Positions 1 through 7,790 are shown, numbered from the stretch's first letter. The stretch: 15,996 nt of DNA from Marvinbryantia sp964455335 (GCA_964455335.1 CAYVVW010000033.1:1-15996), one strand, 5' to 3'. The notes: generated by a model not told the origin, from the sequence alone. Numbers and translations: made by a program.

Positions 1-1
1 G

Positions 2-499
2 ACGATTTTGAACCCCAAGGTGCTCATCGCGGACGAGCCGTCCTCTGCGCTCGACGTGACGAGCCAGAAAATGGTCATCAAAATGTTGCGCGCGCTGATG
101 GAAAAGGGCTACATCAAGTCCATGCTTTTCATCACGCACGAGCTGCCATTGCTCTATAACGTGACGGACGACATCATGGTGATGTACGCAGGGCAGATCG
201 TGGAAAAGGGCACGGCCTGGCAGATGGTCTTTGACCCCGTGCACCCCTATTCGCACGGGCTGATGAAGTCGATCCTCGTGCCGGAGGAGGGAACTAGGGG
301 GCAAAAGCTGACCGCCATCCCGGGCGCGCCGCCCAACCTGAAGCACCCGCCGGAGGGCTGCCGCTTCGCGCAGCGCTGCAAGTACGCAAAGCCGGAGTGC
401 CGATATACGTTCATACCGGAAAAGGAATTTGAAAACGACCGCATGTACCGGTGCCTGATGGGCGCGGACGCGTTAAGGGGGGTGTATGGCAATGAGTGA
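2..499 (+). CDS. Peptide/nickel-family ABC transporter ATP-binding protein (DppD/OppD-like), 5' partial
   Basis: This is the C-terminal part of a cytoplasmic ATPase that powers a binding-protein-dependent importer; the N-terminus with Walker A lies left of the window. The visible part opens with Walker B and D-loop (VLIADEPSSALD), then the H-loop (FITHE). It ends in the cysteine-containing oligopeptide/dipeptide C-terminal region (GAPPNL, then CRFAQRCKYAKPEC), which is diagnostic for the Dpp/Opp/nickel group. Members of this group also carry oligosaccharides in some bacteria and archaea. The stop overlaps the next ATPase gene by 8-14 bases, so the two are translationally coupled and probably form a heterodimer. 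The substrate cannot be read from the ATPase; the downstream GH3 enzyme suggests a sugar. An in-frame TTG at 8 is an internal leucine codon, not a start. Confidence 0.93.
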   Translation, partial: TILNPKVLIADEPSSALDVTSQKMVIKMLRALMEKGYIKSMLFITHELPLLYNVTDDIMVMYAGQIVEKGTAWQMVFDPVHPYSHGLMKSILVPEEGTRGQKLTAIPGAPPNLKHPPEGCRFAQRCKYAKPECRYTFIPEKEFENDRMYRCLMGADALRGVYGNE

Positions 500-1331
500 G
501 GCCACGCGCAGGCAAATGGACTTTTCCAAATCCCCGCTTTGCCTCTCGGGCAAGGGCGTGACAAAAGTGTTTGGCTTTGGCAACAGAAAGACCGTCGCCG
601 TGGACCATGTGGATTTCGATTTCCACGAGGGCGAGTTTGTCTCGATTGTCGGCGAGTCCGGATCGGGCAAGACCACCCTCTCTAAGATGCTCCTCGGCCT
701 AAGCGGCGAGACCGAGGGGGAGATCCAGTTTCAGGGAAAGAAGCGGGATCTCTCCACGGGCAGGAAAAAGCGGGAATACTGGAAAGGCATCCAGGCGATT
801 TTCCAGGATCCGTTTTCGTCCTTTAACACGTTTCAGAAAATTGACACCGTCTTGCTCGACTGCATCCATATGCGGCAGGGAAAGGGCTTGTCGAAGCAGG
901 AAAAATTTGATATGATGACCGAGGCTTGCCATTTTGTGAACCTCGAATTTAAGGAATTGACAAACAAGTACCCGTTCGAGCTGTCGGGAGGGCAGATGCA
1001 GCGCCTGATGATTGCCCGCATCTTCCTTCTGAAGCCGAAGATTTTGCTGGCGGACGAGCCGACTTCCATGGTGGATGCCTGCTCGCGCGCGACGATTCTC
1101 GACATGCTGCTGAACTTGCGCGACGAAGTCGGCATGACGGTGATCTTCATCACGCACGACATCGGGCTTGCCTACTACATTTCCGACACGGTCTACATCA
1201 TGGAGCATGGGAAATTTGTGGAGTCCGGAAAGGCGGACGAAGTCATTCTCCACCCGAAGGCGGAGTATACCAAGCGGCTGATCAGCGACGTGCCCAAGAT
1301 CCACGAGGAGTGGGATCTCTCCACCGTGTGA
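486..1331 (+). CDS. Peptide/nickel-family ABC transporter ATP-binding protein (DppF/OppF-like)
   Basis: Second ATPase of the importer, 281 aa from ATG 486. All motifs are present: Walker A GESGSGKTT (about residues 56-64), Q-loop in IFQDPF (Q107), signature LSGGQMQR (166-173), Walker B ILLADEP, D-loop TSMVD and H-loop FITHD (H224). It is shorter than most DppF proteins, ending soon after HPKAEYTKRLI with no long C-terminal oligopeptide region. The start is uncertain: ATG 486 lies 3 bases after the G-run of the site at 475-482, while the in-frame ATG 492 lies 9 bases after it and may be the real start. It overlaps the previous gene and is followed 35 bases later by the GH3 gene, which supports one operon. 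The family assignment is firm and the substrate is unknown. Confidence 0.93.
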   Translation: MAMSEATRRQMDFSKSPLCLSGKGVTKVFGFGNRKTVAVDHVDFDFHEGEFVSIVGESGSGKTTLSKMLLGLSGETEGEIQFQGKKRDLSTGRKKREYWKGIQAIFQDPFSSFNTFQKIDTVLLDCIHMRQGKGLSKQEKFDMMTEACHFVNLEFKELTNKYPFELSGGQMQRLMIARIFLLKPKILLADEPTSMVDACSRATILDMLLNLRDEVGMTVIFITHDIGLAYYISDTVYIMEHGKFVESGKADEVILHPKAEYTKRLISDVPKIHEEWDLSTV

Positions 1332-1366
1332 GCGTCTGCCGCCGAAGAAGGAGTGTGAAAAGATTC

Positions 1367-3640
1367 ATGGATATCAAGGAACTCATCGCCCAGATGACGT
1401 TAGAGGAAAAGGCGGGGCTGTGCTCGGGGCTGGACTTTTGGCACACGAAGCCCGTCGCGCGGCTGGGCGTGCCGTCCGTGATGGTCTCGGATGGGCCGCA
1501 CGGATTGCGCAAACAGAACCAGGAGGCGGATCACCTCGGCATCAACGACAGCATCCAGGCGGTCTGTATGCCGGCCGGCTGCGCCACCGCATCCTCGTTT
1601 GACCGCGATCTGATGCGAAGCATGGGGGAGGCGATCGGGAAAAGCTGCCAGCACGAGGAAGTTGCCGTCGTGCTGGGGCCTGCCGTCAACATCAAGCGTT
1701 CGCCCCTGTGCGGGCGCAATTTCGAGTACCTCTCCGAGGACCCGTACCTGGCGGGCGAGATGGCGGCGTCTTACATTGGCGGCGTGCAGAGCCAGGACGT
1801 CGGGGTGTCCATCAAGCATTTTGCCGCAAACAACCAGGAACACAGGCGCATGAGCGCAAGTTCCAACGCGGACGAGCGGACCTTGCGGGAGATTTATTTC
1901 CCGGCTTTTGAGACGGCGGTCAAAAAGGCCAGGCCGTGGACGGTGATGTGCTCGTACAACCGCATCAATGGCACATATGCCTCTGAGGATCCTTGGCTTT
2001 TGACGGATGTCCTGCGCAAGGAGTGGGGCTTTGACGGCTATGTGGTGAGCGACTGGGGCGCGGTGTCAGACCGCGTGGCGGGGCTTGCCGCGGGGCTGGA
2101 TCTGGAGATGCCGTCCTCCGGCGGCGTCAATGACAAGAAAATCGTGGAGGCCGTGCGCCGCGGGGAGCTGGACGAGGCGGTGGTCGACCAGGCCGTTTCG
2201 CGCATCTTGTCTGTCCACGCGCGCTACCTGGAACACGCGCGGCCGGACACGCCGTGGGACAAAGAGGCGGATCACCTGCTTGCGGCCGAGATCGCGCAGG
2301 AGTGCATGGTGCTTTTGAAAAACGGGGGCGCGCTCCCCGTAAGCAAGACACAAAAAGTGGCATTTATCGGCGCGTTTGCCGAAAAGCCGCGCTTTCAGGG
2401 CGGCGGTTCCAGCCACATCAACTGCTTTAAGACCACGTCTGCCTTGGAAGCCGCAAAAGACCTGGGCTGGGAAGTGACGTATGCGAAAGGGTATGACGCG
2501 GCCACGGGCGAAACCACAGATGCGCTGGTAAAGGAGGCCATTGGCATGGCCCGCGCGGCGGATGTCGCCGTGGTCTTTGCGGGGCTTCCGGACGCTTACG
2601 AGTCCGAGGGGTACGACCGCGCCCATATGCGGCTGCCAGATGGGCAAAACCGGCTGATCGAGGCCGTGTCGAATGCAAATTACAACACGGTCGTGGTGCT
2701 GCACAACGGGTCTCCCGTGGAAATGCCCTGGATCGGGGGCGTGAATGCCGTCCTGGAGACCTACCTAGGGGGGCAGGCCGTCGGCCTTGCCACGGTGCGC
2801 GTGCTGCTCGGGGAGTGCAACCCGAGCGGGCATTTGGCGGAATCGTTCCCCCAAAAACTGGCGGACAACCCCTCGTATCTCTTTTATGGGGGAGAGGGCG
2901 ACCGGGCGGACTACCGCGAGGGCGTTTTTGTCGGCTACCGTTACTATGACAAAAAAGAAATGCATGTGCTGTTCCCGTTTGGGCACGGCTTGAGCTACAC
3001 CACGTTTGACTATTCCAACCTGCGCCTGGACAAGCGGCAAATCACGGACCAGGAGACGGTCACGGCCACGGTCACGGTGAAAAATACGGGCAGCCGCGCG
3101 GGGAAAACGGTTGTCCAGCTCTACGTGGGGGATCTGGAAAGCACCGCGCTGCGCCCCGTGCGCGAGCTGAAGGGATTTGAGAAAGTGGAGCTGCTCCCAG
3201 GGGAGGAGCGGGAGGTTTCCTTTGTGCTGGATAAGCGTGCGTTCGCCTACTGGAACACCGACCTCTCCGACTGGCACGTGGAGACGGGCATCTTTGCCAT
3301 CGAGGTGGGGCAGTCCTCCCGCTACATTTGCTGCAGGGAGGAAATCACGGTGCAAAGCACCGTCAAAATCAAGCGCCGCTACGACGCGGACTCCATCTTT
3401 ATGGATTTGGAGGCAGACCCGGACGCGATGGCCGTGCTGCGGCCGCTCCTCGAAAAAATGCAAAAGCAATTTGCACCGGAAGCGACAGAAGGGCAGCCAC
3501 AGACGGCGGCGTCCGAGGCGATCACGCCGGACATGGGGCTTGCCATGCTGCGCTACATGCCCCTGCGCGGGATGCGCAGCTTTGGCGGGGACGACGGCCA
3601 GTTAGAGGCCTTGCTGGATGCCCTCTCCAAGCTGCCCTGA
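1367..3640 (+). CDS. Glycoside hydrolase family 3 (beta-glucosidase-like)
   Basis: A retaining glycosidase, 757 aa from ATG 1367. That start has AAGGAG at 1348-1353 and matches the family N-terminus (IxxMTLEEKAGLCSG); an ORF start 57 bases upstream would overlap the ABC gene without support. The N-terminal barrel carries RNFEY (about 117-121), KHFAANNQE (about 150) and the nucleophile Asp in VVSDWGA (about D229). The second domain has ESEGYDR (about 412-418), where the Glu before GYDR is the likely acid/base. A fibronectin-III-like domain follows (GFEKVELLPGE onward), then about 100 extra residues ending in a MLRYMPLRG-type tail. No signal peptide is seen, so it probably acts in the cytoplasm on imported oligosaccharide. 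Exact specificity (glucose, xylose, GlcNAc) cannot be decided here. The stretch up to position 3640 shows no frameshift. Confidence 0.95.
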   Translation: MDIKELIAQMTLEEKAGLCSGLDFWHTKPVARLGVPSVMVSDGPHGLRKQNQEADHLGINDSIQAVCMPAGCATASSFDRDLMRSMGEAIGKSCQHEEVAVVLGPAVNIKRSPLCGRNFEYLSEDPYLAGEMAASYIGGVQSQDVGVSIKHFAANNQEHRRMSASSNADERTLREIYFPAFETAVKKARPWTVMCSYNRINGTYASEDPWLLTDVLRKEWGFDGYVVSDWGAVSDRVAGLAAGLDLEMPSSGGVNDKKIVEAVRRGELDEAVVDQAVSRILSVHARYLEHARPDTPWDKEADHLLAAEIAQECMVLLKNGGALPVSKTQKVAFIGAFAEKPRFQGGGSSHINCFKTTSALEAAKDLGWEVTYAKGYDAATGETTDALVKEAIGMARAADVAVVFAGLPDAYESEGYDRAHMRLPDGQNRLIEAVSNANYNTVVVLHNGSPVEMPWIGGVNAVLETYLGGQAVGLATVRVLLGECNPSGHLAESFPQKLADNPSYLFYGGEGDRADYREGVFVGYRYYDKKEMHVLFPFGHGLSYTTFDYSNLRLDKRQITDQETVTATVTVKNTGSRAGKTVVQLYVGDLESTALRPVRELKGFEKVELLPGEEREVSFVLDKRAFAYWNTDLSDWHVETGIFAIEVGQSSRYICCREEITVQSTVKIKRRYDADSIFMDLEADPDAMAVLRPLLEKMQKQFAPEATEGQPQTAASEAITPDMGLAMLRYMPLRGMRSFGGDDGQLEALLDALSKLP

Positions 3641-3647
3641 CGGAGCA

Positions 3648-3724
3648 TTTGGCACGATGTTTCATCGTGCCATTCTCCATCAACAAGCATGTCGCGGGAA
3701 AGGGCTTTCTACCCTGGCATCATG
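3648..3724 (+). repeat. Hairpin-bearing dispersed repeat, copy 1 (upstream of secG)
   Basis: The copy starts 7 bases after the GH3 stop. A 24-base block at 3648-3671 contains a perfect 9-bp stem (GGCACGATG / CATCGTGCC) with a TTT loop. After a 24-base linker come GGGAAAGGGCTT (3696-3707) and TACCCTGGCATCATG (3710-3724). Copy 2 at 4231-4289 has the same blocks in the same order and orientation, with a shorter linker. The hairpin could help end GH3 transcription, but no T-run follows it. Confidence 0.85.
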
Positions 3725-3792
3725 GATTTCTGACAAAACACGGACGCGCGCTTTGCAAGTGGAAGGGAGCAGTTTTCGGACGGACAGGGGAG

Positions 3793-3826
3793 ATTTGGAA
3801 AGAAAATTGGGAAAATTTGGAAAGAA
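3793..3826 (+). repeat. Purine-rich direct repeat upstream of the secG promoter
   Basis: ATTTGGAAAGAA occurs at 3793-3804 and again at 3815-3826, 22 bases apart, each followed by a TGGGAAAA-like run. It lies just upstream of the -35 box at 3839. It could act as an UP-like or protein-binding segment, or be a slippage product. The rest of the 256-base gap between GH3 and secG holds repeat copy 1 and the secG promoter; I see no gene in it. Confidence 0.6.
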
Positions 3827-3838
3827 TGGGAAAAAGAG

Positions 3839-3867
3839 TTGATCCTTGCCGAAAATTGTGCTACACT
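3839..3867 (+). promoter_or_regulatory. Sigma-A promoter of secG
   Basis: TTGATC (3839-3844) and TACACT (3862-3867) are separated by exactly 17 bases. TGC directly before the -10 box makes it an extended -10. The predicted start of transcription is near 3874, leaving a leader of about 23 bases that holds the strong AGGAGGTG site of secG. Confidence 0.8.
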
Positions 3868-3896
3868 ACCGATGTTTGGCATAGGAGGTGAAAGAC

Positions 3897-4133
3897 GTGG
3901 GAGTTTTGAGAATCATTCTGACCATCCTGTTTATCATTGTCTGCATCGGCTTGTCCGCATTGGTGCTGATGCAGGAAGGAAAACAGGCCGGGCTTGGGAG
4001 CATCGCCGGCATTTCGGAGACCTATTGGGGAAAGAACAAGGGCCGTTCCATGGAGGGCGCGCTCGTGAAGATCACAAAAGGCTTGGCAATCGCTTTTCTC
4101 GTGTTGGCGGCTGTCTTAAATTTGGGATTCTAA
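3897..4133 (+). CDS. secG: Preprotein translocase subunit SecG
   Basis: Small integral membrane subunit of the SecYEG channel, 78 aa. It has two hydrophobic segments (about residues 4-24 and 57-76) joined by the conserved glycine-rich loop with GLGSIAGISETYWGKNKGR. The start is taken as GTG 3897 because AGGAGGTG (3883-3890) ends 6 bases before it. A longer frame starting at GTG 3888 would begin inside the ribosome binding site. The gene has its own extended -10 promoter and a strong terminator immediately downstream, so it is probably mainly monocistronic here, although secG-rnr-smpB is a frequent order in Firmicutes. Confidence 0.95.
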   Translation: MGVLRIILTILFIIVCIGLSALVLMQEGKQAGLGSIAGISETYWGKNKGRSMEGALVKITKGLAIAFLVLAAVLNLGF

Positions 4134-4135
4134 GG

Positions 4136-4168
4136 AAAAGCACCCTTGCGTATGCGAGGGTGCTTTTT
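4136..4168 (+). terminator. Intrinsic terminator after secG
   Basis: A 14-bp stem (one G-U pair) starts 3 bases after the secG stop: AAAAGCACCCTTGC pairs with GCGAGGGTGCTTTT around a GTAT loop, and the 3' arm ends in five T. The A-tract on the 5' side also makes it usable from the opposite strand. Confidence 0.93.
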
Positions 4169-4230
4169 ATCGAGGGGAGCAAGGGCGGCTTTTCGGGATG
4201 GCCGAGAAATACAAGCGTGCGGTTGCGTGT

Positions 4231-4289
4231 TTTGGCACGATGTTTCATCGTGCCGAGCGTGGGAAAGGGCTTGATACCCTGGCATCATG
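4231..4289 (+). repeat. Hairpin-bearing dispersed repeat, copy 2 (upstream of rnr)
   Basis: The block at 4231-4254 is identical to 3648-3671 and includes the 9-bp stem with TTT loop. GGGAAAGGGCTT (4261-4272) and TACCCTGGCATCATG (4275-4289) follow. The linker is only 6 bases, against 24 in copy 1. This copy fills much of the 214-base gap between secG and rnr. Apart from it and the secG terminator I see no gene there, and no convincing -35/-10 pair for rnr. Confidence 0.85.
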
Positions 4290-4347
4290 AGAACCCGCAA
4301 GAGTAAAGGCTAGGGGCAGATCCCGCCTCGGGAAAGGATTTTGGAGC

Positions 4348-6606
4348 GTGGACACAAAAAAGACCTATCACTGTCATAAGAAAAAACGCCGAGAGGATTC
4401 GGATAAGGAACGGCGGCGCGGGGAGGAAGCGCGCGGGCACGTGACCCAGGATCGCAAGCAGCTGGTATACGAGTGGATCTTGGACCCGCGTTATGTGCCG
4501 ATGAAAATCAAGGACATCGCCGTCCTCTTGCAAGTGTCCGATGCGGACCGCCCGGAGCTTGCGCGGATTTTGGCGGAGCTTGTCGATGAGGGGAAGATTC
4601 TTTGCACCAAGCGCGGCAAATACAAAAAATGGGAGACGGTGCGCCTCGTCGGCACGTTTGACGCGACGGGCAGGGGATTTGGCTTTGTGCGCGTGGAAGG
4701 CCGCAAGGACGACGTATTCATCCCGCCAGAATCGGTCAATGGCGCGATGCAAGGGGATACCGTGCGCATCGCGCTGACGCCTGCCGGGAGCGGGAAACGC
4801 GATGAGGGGGTTGTCACGCAAGTTGTGGAGCGCGCGGTCAAGGAAATCGTGGGAACGTACCGCAAATCGCGCAATTATGGGTTTGTCGTGCCGGATGATC
4901 CGCGGTTTGCGCGGGATATTTTTGTTCCGAAAGAATGCGCCAAAGAGGCGCAAGACGGGTGCAAGGTGGTCGTCAGGCTGACCGACTACGGAGACGCGCA
5001 GAAAAATCCGAGCGGGGAGATCGCCCGGATGCTCGGGCAAAAAGACGAGCCGGGCGTGGACATCCTCTCCCTGGCATATGGCTTTGGGCTGCCGATGGAA
5101 TTTCCAGGGCGCGTCCTAAGGCAGGCGGAGCGCGTAAGCAATCCGGTCTCGGCCGCGGATATGCAAGGCAGGCTGGATTTGCGCGACATGGCGATGGTCA
5201 CGATCGACGGGGAGGACGCAAAAGACTTGGACGACGCGGTCTCCCTAAGCTATGACGCGGAGGCGGGCATCTGGAAGCTGGGCGTCCACATCGCCGACGT
5301 GGCAAATTATGTGCAGGAAAACAGCGCGCTGGACGCGGAGGCAAAGCTGCGCGGCACCAGCGTCTATCTGCCGGGGCAGGTGATCCCCATGCTGCCGCAC
5401 GCGCTCTCAAACGGCATCTGCTCCCTCAGCGCGGGGGAGGACCGCCTGGCCTTGAGCTGCCTGATGGACATCGACCAGAAGGGCAGCGTCGTGGGGCATC
5501 AGATTGCGGAAACCGTCATACGCGTGGATCTGCGCATGACGTATGCAAAAGTAAGCCAGGCTCTCAAAGGGCAGGAGACAGACCCGGAATATGCGCCATT
5601 TGTGCCGATGTTACAGGACATGGACGCGCTCGCCAAGCGCCTGCGCGCAAGGCGGCGCGCGCGGGGCAGCATCGACTTTGACTTTCCGGAGAGCAAAATC
5701 GTGCTGGACGCATGTGGGCGCGCGGAACAGATCGCCCCCTATGCGCGCAACGACGCCACGCGCCTGATAGAGGATTTCATGCTCGCCGCCAACGAGACGG
5801 TGGCACAGGCGTATTATTGGCAGGAATTGCCCTTTTTGTACCGCACGCACGATGTGCCAGACCCCGAAAAAATGCTGCGGCTGTCTTTGCTGATTGCAAA
5901 TTTTGGCTATGGGATGCGGGGATCGCGGAAGATGCACCCGAAAGAATTGCAAAAACTGCTCGCGCGCGTTGCGGATTCCCCCGAAGAGGGGCTGATCAGC
6001 CGCCTGGCGCTGCGCTCCATGAAGCGGGCAAATTACACGGTGGAGTGCACGGGGCATTTCGGGCTTGCCGCGAAGTATTATTGCCACTTCACGTCGCCGA
6101 TCCGCCGCTACCCGGACTTGCAGATTCACCGCATCATCAAGGACAACTTGCGCGGGAGAATGGACGGCGCGCGCGAGGCGCATTACAGAGAAATCCTGCC
6201 GGAAGTGGCAGCTGTGAGCAGCCAGCGGGAGCGGCGCGCGGACGAGGCGGAGCGCGAGGCGTGCAAGATGAAAAAGGCGGAATACATGCAATCCCACGTC
6301 GGGGAGGTGTTTTCCGGCATCATCAGCGGCATGAACGCCCATGGGTTTTTTGTGGAGCTTTCCAACACCGTGGAGGGCATGGTGCACGTGCGCAGCCTCA
6401 CGGACGGACACTACGACTTTGACGAGGATGCCTGCGAGATGCGCCGTTCGGATGGCATGCGCGCGTATGGCCTTGGGCAGGCGGTGCAAGTGCGCGTGAT
6501 CGGGGCAAATAAGGATGCGTGCACGGTTGATTTTTGCGTTTGCGATGAGGAATGGGATACCGTGAGGGGCGCAAGTGCGAAAAACGCACAGGCACCAAGT
6601 AGATGA
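4348..6606 (+). CDS. rnr: Ribonuclease R
   Basis: Processive 3'-5' exoribonuclease that degrades structured RNA and takes part in trans-translation-linked mRNA decay; 752 aa from GTG 4348. Domain order: lysine/arginine-rich N-terminus (1-35), winged helix (about 36-95, DPRYVPMKIKDIAVLLQ), two cold-shock-like OB folds (about 98-230), RNB catalytic domain with the metal-binding aspartates in IDGEDAKDLDDA (about 286-297) and HFTSPIRRYPDLQIHR (about 580-595), and an S1 domain (about 651-730). The start is ambiguous: GTG 4348 has AAAGGA 9 bases upstream (4333-4338); GTG 4441 would remove the basic N-terminus but has a poorly spaced site. The last codons lie in a 40-bp tandem duplication that continues toward smpB. 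Confidence 0.95.
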   Translation: MDTKKTYHCHKKKRREDSDKERRRGEEARGHVTQDRKQLVYEWILDPRYVPMKIKDIAVLLQVSDADRPELARILAELVDEGKILCTKRGKYKKWETVRLVGTFDATGRGFGFVRVEGRKDDVFIPPESVNGAMQGDTVRIALTPAGSGKRDEGVVTQVVERAVKEIVGTYRKSRNYGFVVPDDPRFARDIFVPKECAKEAQDGCKVVVRLTDYGDAQKNPSGEIARMLGQKDEPGVDILSLAYGFGLPMEFPGRVLRQAERVSNPVSAADMQGRLDLRDMAMVTIDGEDAKDLDDAVSLSYDAEAGIWKLGVHIADVANYVQENSALDAEAKLRGTSVYLPGQVIPMLPHALSNGICSLSAGEDRLALSCLMDIDQKGSVVGHQIAETVIRVDLRMTYAKVSQALKGQETDPEYAPFVPMLQDMDALAKRLRARRRARGSIDFDFPESKIVLDACGRAEQIAPYARNDATRLIEDFMLAANETVAQAYYWQELPFLYRTHDVPDPEKMLRLSLLIANFGYGMRGSRKMHPKELQKLLARVADSPEEGLISRLALRSMKRANYTVECTGHFGLAAKYYCHFTSPIRRYPDLQIHRIIKDNLRGRMDGAREAHYREILPEVAAVSSQRERRADEAEREACKMKKAEYMQSHVGEVFSGIISGMNAHGFFVELSNTVEGMVHVRSLTDGHYDFDEDACEMRRSDGMRAYGLGQAVQVRVIGANKDACTVDFCVCDEEWDTVRGASAKNAQAPSR

Positions 6607-6672
6607 GGGAAAGGAAAAGCGGTCGGCACAGACACCAAGTGGATGAGGGAAAGGAAAAGCGGCCGGCACAGA
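6593..6672 (+). repeat. 40-bp tandem duplication across the rnr stop
   Basis: Units 6593-6632 and 6633-6672 differ at only two bases (6601 A against 6641 G; 6623 T against 6663 C). The first unit contains the last rnr codons and the stop; the second lies wholly in the rnr-smpB spacer. The purine-rich GATGAGGGAAAGGAAAAG core therefore appears twice upstream of smpB. Confidence 0.95.
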
Positions 6673-6697
6673 CTGCCGCGCGCGGAGAGGATGGCAC

Positions 6698-7165
6698 ATG
6701 GGAAAAGAATCCGTAAAACTGATTGCGAATAACAAAAAAGCCTACCACGATTATTTCATCGAGGACACTTACGAGGCGGGCATCGCGCTTGCCGGAACGG
6801 AAGTGAAGTCCCTGCGCATGGGCAAGTGCAGCGTCAAGGAATCGTTCATCCGCATCGAGAATGGCGAGGTGATCGTATATGGCATGCACATCAGCCCCTA
6901 CGAAAAAGGGAACATTTTCAACAAAGACCCCTTGCGCCCCCGAAAACTGCTGATGCACCGCCAGGAAATCAACCGGCTCGCGGGAAAAATGAAAGAAAAA
7001 GGCATGACCCTTGTGCCTTTGCGGGTTTATTTCAAGGGAAGCCTCGTGAAAATCGAGGTGGGCCTTGCGCGTGGCAAAAAACTGTACGACAAGCGCGCGG
7101 ACATTGCAAAACGCGATCAGAGAAGAGAGGCGGAGAAAGAGTTTAAAGTGAGAAATCTGCGCTAG
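6698..7165 (+). CDS. smpB: SsrA-binding protein SmpB
   Basis: 155-aa partner of tmRNA, needed to bring it to stalled ribosomes. The family pattern is complete: NKKAYHDYFIEDTYEAGIALAGTEVKSLR at the N-terminus (OB-fold beta barrel), YEKGNIFNKDPLRPRKLL in the middle, and the basic C-terminal tail KKLYDKRADIAKRDQRRE that enters the decoding site. ATG 6698 follows GAGAGG (6685-6690) by 7 bases. It lies 91 bases after rnr and is probably co-transcribed with it. Its RNA partner ssrA is encoded convergently 110 bases downstream. Confidence 0.97.
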   Translation: MGKESVKLIANNKKAYHDYFIEDTYEAGIALAGTEVKSLRMGKCSVKESFIRIENGEVIVYGMHISPYEKGNIFNKDPLRPRKLLMHRQEINRLAGKMKEKGMTLVPLRVYFKGSLVKIEVGLARGKKLYDKRADIAKRDQRREAEKEFKVRNLR

Positions 7166-7188
7166 GGGGCAACACGCCGATCCAATGC

Positions 7189-7216
7189 GCGCCAATACAT
7201 GTGCGCCAATACATGT
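7189..7216 (+). repeat. 14-bp perfect tandem repeat between smpB and ssrA
   Basis: GCGCCAATACATGT is present twice head to tail (7189-7202 and 7203-7216) with no mismatch, directly beside the hairpin at 7217-7264. No function is apparent. Confidence 0.9.
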
Positions 7217-7264
7217 GCAGACCCGAGCATTTGTGTATCTTGCCACAAAAACACTCGGGCCTGC
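7217..7264 (-). terminator. Probable terminator hairpin between convergent smpB and ssrA
   Basis: GCAG-A-CCCGAG (7217-7227) pairs with CTCGGG-C-CTGC (7254-7264) with one mismatch, and TTTGTG (7230-7235) pairs with CACAAA (7244-7249) inside it. It sits 11 bases beyond the tmRNA 3' end and 52 bases past the smpB stop, where a shared terminator is expected. Neither strand has a clear T-run after the stem, so termination is an inference. Confidence 0.45.
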
Positions 7265-7274
7265 GCAGCTTACG

Positions 7275-7619
7275 TGGAGCTGAGGGGAATCGAACCCCTG
7301 TCCGAAAGCCTATCCATCGCGGTATCTCCCATCACAGTCATTTCTTTTTCATTCCCTCATCCGGGCGCCAAATGACAGGCTTCCGGCTTTGGTAGCTTCA
7401 TGCGTTCTTCCGCGCCCGCAAAGCTTTGGGCGCGAAGTGCCTCACAAAATTTGATGCCGGTGACTTAAGCCGTGAGCAGCCTAAGGCCGACAGCAGCGGT
7501 TACGCTGCGTACGCGAACTGTTCGTCTGCGTTTATGTTTAGGTTCCGGTTTGCTGTGCGGTCCCGGCCCGCAGATGGCTGCCCCAACTTCAAAACCCCCG
7601 TCGAAACCAGTACAACCCC
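7275..7619 (-). ncRNA. ssrA: Transfer-messenger RNA (tmRNA)
   Basis: On the minus strand the 5' end GGGGTTG (complement of 7613-7619) pairs with CAGCTCC near the 3' end (complement of 7276-7282) to give the 7-bp acceptor stem with G-U wobbles, as in other one-piece tmRNAs. GGTTTCGACGGGG follows the 5' stem, and the T-arm GGTTCGATTCC precedes the 3' stem. Length is 345 nt. The bases after the discriminator A are CG, so CCA is not encoded and must be added enzymatically. The tag frame ends at TAA (complement of 7500-7502); the likely resume codon is GCA (complement of 7527-7529), giving ADEQFAYAA after the charged alanine. An earlier in-frame GCA would give a longer ANRNLNIN- tag. The strong promoter is at 7708-7736. 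Confidence 0.97.
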
Positions 7620-7707
7620 ATAAGTCTTGCAAGGTTTGCGGCCTGGAAGCGCGCCCGCGCCCTGGGAATGCACATGCAACCGTTCCCAAGAGCAAACGCT
7701 TGAAGCC

Positions 7708-7736
7708 AGTGTAAACAAATTCTGGGAAAAAGTCAA
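7708..7736 (-). promoter_or_regulatory. Sigma-A promoter of ssrA
   Basis: Read on the minus strand, TTGACT (7731-7736) and TACACT (7708-7713) are 17 bases apart. The transcript should start near 7700, giving a leader of about 80 nt that RNase P would remove from the tmRNA 5' end at 7619. Confidence 0.88.
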
Positions 7737-7790
7737 GAAAAAATTTGTCGCGTCACTTGCCGATCACGACCTTGCGTTACTATTCACAGG

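Noticed and set aside
3650..3672. Intrinsic terminator of the GH3 operon
   Set aside because: The stem is good, but no T-run follows and the same element occurs at 4234 away from an operon end; listed as a repeat instead.
3839..4306. 155-codon plus-strand frame overlapping secG
   Set aside because: It is a shadow of secG in another frame. Its resemblance to a frame near 3650-3730 comes only from the two DNA repeat copies.
5611..6735. Minus-strand open frame of 374 codons opposite rnr
   Set aside because: It is antisense to the RNB and S1 domains of RNase R, with a His/Arg-rich composition typical of a shadow frame.
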